NCBI RefSeq assembly: GCF_001673635.1
Contig: NZ_LZMH01000023.1
Coordinates: 24,229-88,228 of the forward strand
DNA from: Mycobacterium asiaticum
GTDB lineage: Bacteria; Actinomycetota; Actinomycetes; Mycobacteriales; Mycobacteriaceae
Direction: 5' to 3'
DNA length: 64,000 nt
A program made the position numbers and the translations under genes. Below, one piece after another: positions 57,816 through 64,000 of this stretch. How positions within the stretch are numbered: position 1 is the stretch's first letter; each line of letters begins with the position of its first letter. The notes beneath the pieces were generated by a model, which was not told the DNA's origin, did not search any database, and saw nothing but the letters and a program-made list of their open reading frames with translations.

Positions 57816-58738
57816 TGCCGCGCACCGCGGACGACTCCTGGGACATCGCGACAAGCGTGGGAGCGACCGCGGTCATGGTCGCGCTGGCACGCGCCGCAGA
57901 GACCACCGGCGCCGATCCACTGATCCGGGACGAGTTCGCCGAGCCCCTGGTCTCCACACCGGAATTGGCCGCGGTCCGGGAGCAGGTGGCGGCGTGGTGG
58001 GCGCCCGAGCCGGATGACGACCCGGAATACACGGTGGACTCCCAGCAGATGATCAACTACCAGGCCGTCCGGACGCACTTCTTCGACGAATTCTTCGCCG
58101 ACGCCGCCGCGGCCGGTATTCGGCAGGTGGTGCTGCTGGCCGCCGGGCTGGATTCGCGCGCCTACCGGTTGGACTGGCCGGCCGGCACGACCGTGTACGA
58201 GATCGACCTGCCCAAAGTGCTCGAGTACAAGGCGGCCACATTGGCCGGCATCGGTGCCGAACCGACCGCGGACCGCCGAGCGGTTGCCGTCGACCTGCGC
58301 CACGACTGGCCCCGGGCGCTGCGCGACGCCGGCTTCGACGTCGACCGGCCGACGGCCTGGCTGGCCGAGGGTCTGCTGCCATTCCTGCCCGCGGCGGCGC
58401 AGGAATCGATGTTCGGTTCGATCGATGCGCTGAGCGCACCGGGCAGCCGGGTAGCCGTCGAGGTCTTCGGGGTCGACGGCGAGAAGCGTGCCGAAGCGCA
58501 ACAGAGGTGGGAGCAACTCCGTTCCCGGCGCGCTGCACGCGGCCAGGACACGTCCTTCAACCCGTTCGATCTATGGTTCGACGACGAAGGCCGTCCCGAC
58601 CCGGCAGACTGGTTCGCCGCGGGCGGTTGGACGGCCGAGGCGGTGTCGGCGCGCGACGAAGGGGCACGGTTGGGGCGGCCGCCACAAACCGACGACCGCC
58701 CGTTCCTGAACAGTTTCGTGAAGGCTGCCAAACGCTGA
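57815..58738 (+). CDS. LCM-type SAM methyltransferase, copy 3
   Basis: 307 residues with [32 protein letters not shown] and AEGLLPFLPAAAQ. Its start shares a base with the stop before it (TAATG). M. tuberculosis has two genes at this position, so the third is an extra paralogue here. The C-terminal region diverges most from its neighbours. Confidence 0.92.
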
Positions 58739-58832
58739 TCGATCGGTTGGTCCTGATCTTTCCTATTGCCGTCCTACTGCCGCCCGAGCGGGGTGACTAG
58801 GATCGCGTCTATCACGGGAAGGAAGGACAACG

Positions 58833-60302
58833 ATGACTACCGAATCCCCACCCAAGGCCGGCTCTGAGCCCGCCTCCGGGGCTGCCAATGGGCACGCGGC
58901 CCCCGACGCACCCGACATCCCCGGGACCGTGGCCCGGCTGCGCCGGACTTTCGCCACCGGACGCACCCGCGACATCGCCTGGCGAAAGCACCAGTTGCTG
59001 CAGCTGGCCAGGCTGGTGGAAGAGAACGAGCCGGCAATCGCCGCCGCTCTCGCCGAAGACCTGGACCGCAACGCTGTCGAGGCATTCATCGCCGACATCG
59101 CCACCACGGCGGGTGAGGCCAAGTATGCGGCCAAGAAACTGCGCAAGTGGACCCGTCGCAAGTACCTCCTGCTGGAGGCCCCGCAGCTGCCCGGCCGCGG
59201 TTGGGTGGAATACGAGCCCTACGGGACCGTGCTGGTCATCGGGGCGTGGAACTACCCGATCTATCTGACTCTGGGTCCAGCTGTCGGCGCTCTGGCGGCG
59301 GGCAACGCCGTGATCCTCAAGCCGTCGGAGATCGCGCCGGCGTCATCGCGGGTGATGGCGGAGTTGGTGCCCAAATACCTGGACAAGGACGCTGTCGCGG
59401 TGGTCGAGGGCGACGGTGCCGTCACCCAGGAATTGATCGCCCAGGGCCTGGACCGCGTCCTGTTCACCGGCGGCACCGAGATCGGTCGCAAGGTGTACGA
59501 GGGTGCGGCCAAGCACCTGACACCGGTCACGCTCGAACTCGGCGGGAAGAGCCCGGTGATCGTGGCGGCCGATGCGGACGTCGACGTTGCGGCCAAGCGG
59601 ATCGCCTGGATCAAGATCCTCAATGGCGGCCAGACCTGCGTCGCGCCCGACTACGTGCTGGCCGACGCCTCGATTCGCGACGAGCTGGTCGAGAAGATCG
59701 GTGCTTCCCTGACCAAGTTCCGGGCCAAGGAGAACCAGGCCGGACTGCGCATCGTCAACCAGCGCCAGTTCGACCGGCTGAGCGGCTACCTCAGCGAGGT
59801 CGAGGCCGAGGCGAAGGCGGGCGCCAAGTGCAAGGTCGCCGCCGGCGGCAAGTGTGATGCATCAAGCCTGCGTATCCAGCCGACGGTGGTCGTGGACCCC
59901 GATCCGCAGGGGCCACTGATGCAGAACGAGATCTTCGGCCCGATCTTGCCGGTGATCACGGTCAAGTCGCTCGACGAGGCGATCGAGTTCGTCAACTCGC
60001 GCCCCAAGCCGCTGTCGGCCTACGTGTTCACCAAGTCCAAAGACACTCGTGAGCGGGTGATCCGGGAGGTGTCCGCGGGCGGCATGCTGGTCAATCACCT
60101 CGCCTTCCAGGTGTCGACGGCCAAACTGCCGTTCGGTGGCGTCGGCCACTCGGGCATGGGTGCCTACCACGGGAAGTGGGGGTTCGATGAGTTCAGCCAC
60201 CGCAAGTCGGTGCTGACCAAGCCGACCCGCCCCGACTTCTCCGCGATGATCTACCCGCCCTACACCGACCGAGCCTTCAAGCTGGCTCGCAAACTGTTCT
60301 AG
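58833..60302 (+). CDS. Aldehyde dehydrogenase (fatty-aldehyde type)
   Basis: 489 residues. The NAD loop is VLFTGGTEIGRKVYEG, the glutamate motif LELGGKSPVI, the catalytic cysteine NGGQTCVAPDYVL, and a class-3-like C-terminus FGGVGHSGMGAYHGKWGFDEFSH leading to a hydrophobic tail (AFKLARKLF). It oxidises aldehydes to acids and could act in the opposite direction to the carboxylic acid reductase at 4.4-7.9 kb. ATG after GGAAGGAAGGACAACG. Matches Rv0147. Confidence 0.93.
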   Translation: MTTESPPKAGSEPASGAANGHAAPDAPDIPGTVARLRRTFATGRTRDIAWRKHQLLQLARLVEENEPAIAAALAEDLDRNAVEAFIADIATTAGEAKYAAKKLRKWTRRKYLLLEAPQLPGRGWVEYEPYGTVLVIGAWNYPIYLTLGPAVGALAAGNAVILKPSEIAPASSRVMAELVPKYLDKDAVAVVEGDGAVTQELIAQGLDRVLFTGGTEIGRKVYEGAAKHLTPVTLELGGKSPVIVAADADVDVAAKRIAWIKILNGGQTCVAPDYVLADASIRDELVEKIGASLTKFRAKENQAGLRIVNQRQFDRLSGYLSEVEAEAKAGAKCKVAAGGKCDASSLRIQPTVVVDPDPQGPLMQNEIFGPILPVITVKSLDEAIEFVNSRPKPLSAYVFTKSKDTRERVIREVSAGGMLVNHLAFQVSTAKLPFGGVGHSGMGAYHGKWGFDEFSHRKSVLTKPTRPDFSAMIYPPYTDRAFKLARKLF

Positions 60303-60379
60303 CCTGACGTCCGCCCGCGCCGGCACCGGTTGTCTCCCGGTGCCGGTGCTCAACATTGATAGCCCCAGAGAGGAACCTG

Positions 60380-61240
60380 ATGCCCGGAGTGCAGGATCGC
60401 GTCGTCGTAGTCACCGGAGCCGGTGGCGGATTGGGCCGTGAATACGCCCTCACCCTCGCCCGGGAGGGCGCGAGTGTCGTCGTCAACGACCTCGGCGGTG
60501 CCCGGGACGGCACCGGCGGCGGATCGGCGATGGCCGACCAGGTGGTCACCGAGATCCGGGACGCGGGTGGCCGCGCGGTCGCCAACTACGACAGCGTCGC
60601 CGAGCCCGAGGGTGCGGCCAACATCATCAAGACCGCGCTCGACGAGTTCGGCGCCGTGCACGGTGTGGTCAGCAACGCCGGGATTCTGCGCGACGGCACC
60701 TTCCACAAGATGACGTTCGAGAACTGGGACGCCGTGCTCAAGGTGCACTTGTATGGCGGGTACAACGTCATCCGCGCCGCGTGGCCGCACTTCCGGGAGC
60801 AGAGTTTCGGCCGGGTGGTGGTCGCCACCTCGACCAGCGGGTTGTTCGGCAACTTCGGCCAGACCAACTACGGGGCGGCCAAGCTGGGACTTGTCGGCCT
60901 GATCAACACCCTGGCGCTGGAGGGTGCCAAGTACAACATCCACGCCAACGCCGTCGCCCCGATTGCCGCCACCCGGATGACCGAAGACATCATGCCGCCC
61001 GAGGTGCTCGAGAAGCTCACGCCCGAGTTCGTCGCCCCAGTGGTGGCCTACCTGTGCACCGAGGAAAATCCGGACAATGCATCGGTTTTCGTCGTCGGCG
61101 GTGGCAAGGTGCAGCGGGTGGCGCTGTTCCAGAACGAGGGGCTCAACTTCGACAAGCCGCCGACGGTGCAGGACATCGCGGACCACTGGAGTGAGATCAC
61201 CGACCTGTCGGCGGCGCAAAAAGCTGGATTCAAGCTCTAA
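60380..61240 (+). CDS. SDR 3-hydroxyacyl-CoA dehydrogenase-like
   Basis: The ATG at 60380 gives 286 residues, equal to Rv0148. NAD motif VTGAGGGLGREYAL, NDLGGARDGTGGG (typical of the MFE-2 hydroxyacyl-CoA dehydrogenases), Ser in STSGLFGN and the YGAAK catalytic pair. It probably acts on 3-hydroxyacyl-CoA. It sits 77 bp after the aldehyde dehydrogenase and 5 bp before the next gene. Confidence 0.92.
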   Translation: MPGVQDRVVVVTGAGGGLGREYALTLAREGASVVVNDLGGARDGTGGGSAMADQVVTEIRDAGGRAVANYDSVAEPEGAANIIKTALDEFGAVHGVVSNAGILRDGTFHKMTFENWDAVLKVHLYGGYNVIRAAWPHFREQSFGRVVVATSTSGLFGNFGQTNYGAAKLGLVGLINTLALEGAKYNIHANAVAPIAATRMTEDIMPPEVLEKLTPEFVAPVVAYLCTEENPDNASVFVVGGGKVQRVALFQNEGLNFDKPPTVQDIADHWSEITDLSAAQKAGFKL

Positions 61241-61245
61241 ATGTA

Positions 61246-62214
61246 ATGAAAGCCTGTGTCGTTCAGAAGCTTTCCGGCCCGTCCGGCATGGTCTATACCG
61301 ATATTGACGACGTACCCGATGGCGGTGGCAACATCGTCATCGAGGTACGCGCCGCGGGTGTCTGCTTTCCAGACCTGCTTCTGACCAAAGGCAAATACCA
61401 GCTCAAATTGTCCCCGCCGTTCGTGCCGGGCATGGAGACTGCCGGAGTGGTGCGGTCAGCGCCCCCGGAGTCGGGTTTCCGCGTGGGCGAACGGGTTTCG
61501 GCATTCGGTGTGCTCGGGTGCTACGCCGAGCGGGTCGCCGTACCCGTTTCGAACGTGATTCGCAGCCCGGCCGAGCTCGACGACGCGGAAGCCGTGTCGT
61601 TGTTGGTCAACTACAACACCATGTACTTCGCGCTGTCGCGTCGCGCGGTGATGCGTCCCGGCCAGACGGTGCTTGTCCTCGGCGCCGCCGGCGGGGTGGG
61701 CACGGCCGCCGTCCAGATCGCGAAGGCGATGGGCGCCAGTCAGGTGATCGGCGTCGTACACCGGGAAAGCGCAATGGATTACGTCGCGGCGCTCGGAGCT
61801 GACCACGTTCTGCACCTGGCCCGGGGCTGGGTCGAGAAGGTGCACGAGCACACCAACGGCCAAGGGGTGGACATCGTCGTCGATCCCGTCGGTGGCCGCG
61901 CCTTCGACGACGCCATCCGCGCCTTGGCGATTGACGGCAAGTTGCTGGTGATCGGGTTCGCAGCGGGAAGCATCCCGACGCTGACCGTCAACCAGCTGTT
62001 ACTGCGCAATGTCGGCGTACTGGGTGTCGCCTGGGGTGAATACCTCAACAAGGTCCCGGGTTCGGCCGTGGAGTTCTCCGCGGGCCTCAACCAGCTGGTC
62101 GCACTCGGGCTCAAACCCCCACCACCACAACGTTATCCATTGTCCGAAGCCCGAGCCGCGCTGCAAACGCTGGACGACGGCGGGGTGCTCGGCAAAGTGG
62201 TGCTGGAGCCCTAG
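61246..62214 (+). CDS. NADPH:quinone reductase-like MDR protein
   Basis: 322 residues, equal to Rv0149. The zinc-free MDR fold with the cofactor motif VLVLGAAGGVGTAAVQIAKAMGA and RAAGVCFPDLLLTKGKYQ near the N-terminus. It may reduce quinones or enoyl groups. It follows the SDR by 5 bp, so they share a transcript. Confidence 0.92.
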   Translation: MKACVVQKLSGPSGMVYTDIDDVPDGGGNIVIEVRAAGVCFPDLLLTKGKYQLKLSPPFVPGMETAGVVRSAPPESGFRVGERVSAFGVLGCYAERVAVPVSNVIRSPAELDDAEAVSLLVNYNTMYFALSRRAVMRPGQTVLVLGAAGGVGTAAVQIAKAMGASQVIGVVHRESAMDYVAALGADHVLHLARGWVEKVHEHTNGQGVDIVVDPVGGRAFDDAIRALAIDGKLLVIGFAAGSIPTLTVNQLLLRNVGVLGVAWGEYLNKVPGSAVEFSAGLNQLVALGLKPPPPQRYPLSEARAALQTLDDGGVLGKVVLEP

Positions 62215-62228
62215 GCGAAGTCAAATCT

Positions 62229-64000
62229 TCAGTTCGCGGCGCCGGTGAGGTCACCGATCACCGAGGAGATCGTGTCGATCGTCACGATGGTCTGGAACCC
62301 GCCGGCCAGGGTCAACAACGCGACGTCGGCGGCGATTGGATTGCCGAATGCGTTGACGATCCCCATCGGGTCACCGTTGACGGCTTGCTGGACTCCGTCG
62401 AGGAAAAGGTTGAAGTTGTACGACGGGAGCGTGGTGGCGATCGTGTTCGCGATGTCGGCGGTGGGTAGCAGCAGGGCATAGCCGTCGGCCGCCGCGCTGG
62501 TAATTGCGGTGGTGACGTTGGTGTTTGCCGCCTTGATCGCGTCGAAGATGCCATCGACGGAGAAGCCGGTGACGGGTGGCAATGCGAACGGAAGGCCGCC
62601 TCCGCCTCCGCCACCGCCGCCGCCGCTCGGCAGCAGGTCGGTCAGCGACGGCAGTGACGTCGGAACCATGGCGCTGATGTCACCGACAAAGGCACCCCAG
62701 CCCTGGTTAGCGAGGGCGATCTGATCGCCGACGAAGTTATCCGGGATCGGCGGGAGCAACCCGAATGGGGTGTGCACGTCCGCATAGCCGGTCGAGTAGC
62801 CGAGGTGCGGGTCACCGTACCCCCAGTTCACCAGGTAGGTCAGGTTCGGTTCGACCAAGTCCGCAAATGCGTTGCCGAACACCGGAATTGCGCGCAGCGG
62901 CTGCACCAGCGGCAGACCGTCGTAGGTGATCAGGAAGTAGCGGTCCAGGCCGTTGTTGCCGGGTGAGACGGGCAGCTGGATGGCGTTGTAACCGGGAGCA
63001 AGTGTGCCGTCCGGCCGGATGATGCTCGGATAGTCGCCGTGCACCGATTGGATACCCAGGAACGCATTCAGGTCGGCCAGGAAGTTGATCGGATACTTCG
63101 GGAACTGGGTGTAACCGTCGTACTGCAGCGAGAAGGTGTCGACCGGGTAACCCGAACCTGAGGGTGTCGGTCCGAAGAAATTCAGGCCGAGAGCCGGCAT
63201 GTTCAGCCCCGGGAAGCGGGACAACAGGCCGCCGTTGGGTGCCATCGGGTTGCCCAGCAGGGTGAAGCTCAGTGGCGTGGCCGGATCGAACGGTATGCCA
63301 AGCGCCATCAAGTTGCGCAACTCCATCGAGGACAGGATTGCGCTCTGCGAATAACCCAGCACGGAAACGCTTGTGCCGTGGGATATCAAGCCCTCGGTGG
63401 GCCCGAACAGCGCGTTGTGCAGCATTTGAGTGCCCAGTTGGACCGACTGGGTAAGCGGTAGGTCCTTGATCTGGGTGAGCGGGTACAAGCCCTCGGGGGT
63501 GTTGAGAGGCAGCGACGGCGCCATTCCCGTCAAGAACTGAATCCAGGGTCGCACGCTGGCCATGTAAGGCAGCGAGGGGATCGGCGTGCCGCTGCCGGTC
63601 ATGATCAACACCGATTCGAACGTGGTGTTTGTCAGGCCCGGCGGCGGACCTACCGGCAGGGTGACCGGAGTGCCGGGGCCCACCGAGTTCACTGCGGGGG
63701 CGAAGAAGGATTGGATTGGCGCCAGCAGCGGTTGCAGCGGCGCGAGCACCGGTGCCAGCAGCGCCTCTATCGGCGAAGCGGCGGCAAGGGCGCCCCCTAC
63801 GGCGGCCGCGTTGAGGAATTCAGCGTCGGCATAGGCGATGCCGGCCGACGCCAGTGCCCGCTGGAACTGTTCGTGGAACAGCGTCGCCTGACCGATCACC
63901 TCCTGGTATTCCAGACCGAACGCACCGAACAGCTGGGCGGCTGCCTCCGACACCTCATCAGCCGCGGCGGCCGCCAGCCCGGTGGTTTGGCCGGCGACGG
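62229..64000 (-). CDS. PE family protein with PE-PPE hydrolase domain, 5' end cut
   Basis: The frame continues to the right edge, so the first PE residues are missing; codons just before the visible part read LAAAAADEVSEAA, a PE-domain signature. After ~80 visible PE residues comes a PE-PPE serine-hydrolase domain with the nucleophile in VLGYSQSAILSS. A ten-glycine run encoded by CCG/CCA/CCT repeats (62601-62630) links to a C-terminal hydrophobic region. It probably leaves through ESX-5. The gene matches Rv0151c/Rv0152c. Convergent with Rv0149, 14 bp apart. Confidence 0.9.
   Translation of the reverse strand, partial: VAGQTTGLAAAAADEVSEAAAQLFGAFGLEYQEVIGQATLFHEQFQRALASAGIAYADAEFLNAAAVGGALAAASPIEALLAPVLAPLQPLLAPIQSFFAPAVNSVGPGTPVTLPVGPPPGLTNTTFESVLIMTGSGTPIPSLPYMASVRPWIQFLTGMAPSLPLNTPEGLYPLTQIKDLPLTQSVQLGTQMLHNALFGPTEGLISHGTSVSVLGYSQSAILSSMELRNLMALGIPFDPATPLSFTLLGNPMAPNGGLLSRFPGLNMPALGLNFFGPTPSGSGYPVDTFSLQYDGYTQFPKYPINFLADLNAFLGIQSVHGDYPSIIRPDGTLAPGYNAIQLPVSPGNNGLDRYFLITYDGLPLVQPLRAIPVFGNAFADLVEPNLTYLVNWGYGDPHLGYSTGYADVHTPFGLLPPIPDNFVGDQIALANQGWGAFVGDISAMVPTSLPSLTDLLPSGGGGGGGGGGLPFALPPVTGFSVDGIFDAIKAANTNVTTAITSAAADGYALLLPTADIANTIATTLPSYNFNLFLDGVQQAVNGDPMGIVNAFGNPIAADVALLTLAGGFQTIVTIDTISSVIGDLTGAAN

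Overview
This 64 kb window is high-GC actinobacterial DNA and almost certainly a mycobacterial chromosome, probably a slow-growing non-tuberculous species. It carries antigen 85 (fbpC), a PE protein with a PE-PPE hydrolase domain, the trehalose/maltokinase pair treS-mak, several F420-type oxidoreductases and a carboxylic acid reductase. The gene order follows the M. tuberculosis Rv0116c-Rv0151c neighbourhood: ldtA, oxyS-like lysR, oxcA, fadD7, fusA2, Rv0121c, pepA, treS, mak, Rv0128, fbpC, htdZ, fadE1, Rv0133, ephF, Rv0135c, cyp138, msrA, Rv0138, Rv0139, Rv0140, Rv0141c, Rv0142, clc, Rv0144, Rv0145, Rv0146, Rv0147, Rv0148, Rv0149, PE. Orthologue names come from recalled protein lengths, motifs and order, not from a database search.

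Layout. 1-8 kb: the end of an SGNH acyltransferase, an O-methyltransferase, a magnesium (M-box) riboswitch ahead of a small ORF and a frameshifted NRAMP-type transporter, then a large carboxylic acid reductase. 8-13.3 kb: L,D-transpeptidase, LysR regulator and an oxalyl-CoA decarboxylase/acyl-CoA ligase pair that suggests oxalate use. 13.3-23 kb: EF-G2-like GTPase, F420 enzyme, secreted serine protease, trehalose synthase + maltokinase (feeding alpha-glucan synthesis), a DUF1275 membrane protein and the mycolyltransferase Ag85C. 23-32.5 kb: MarR-ABC exporter operon, GlxA regulator, CrtC-like protein, phosphoesterase, R-hydratase, acyl-CoA dehydrogenase, GAF-ANTAR regulator and two tandem GNAT acetyltransferases.

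32.5-40.5 kb looks like an accessory block set between the Rv0133 and ephF orthologues: a TetR-controlled ferredoxin-reductase/fatty-acid desaturase module, SRPBCC + luciferase-like F420 oxidoreductase, TetR + DUF1214 protein and a sulfotransferase. 40.5-52 kb returns to the conserved order (ephF, cyp138, msrA, Rv0138-Rv0142) with added genes: a TetR-molbindin-alcohol dehydrogenase operon, a GAF/PAS/GGDEF diguanylate cyclase, and a TetR + LCM-type methyltransferase. 52-64 kb: Dps, ClC channel, pirin, TetR, three overlapping LCM-type methyltransferases, aldehyde dehydrogenase, SDR, quinone reductase, and a PE-PPE hydrolase cut by the right edge.

The most interesting part is 2.0-4.4 kb. A clear M-box aptamer and a terminator-like hairpin precede a possible 26-codon leader ORF, a small ORF and an NRAMP homologue whose metal-site residues differ from transition-metal NRAMPs in a way that fits Mg2+ transport; the transporter frame is broken by a one-base shift. 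Regulatory signals elsewhere include TetR-type palindromes at three loci and several long, near-perfect hairpins at gene ends, one of them tandemly duplicated. I see no tRNA, rRNA, CRISPR array, insertion sequence or replication origin. Apart from 1994-2483, no stretch above 300 bases lacks a gene.
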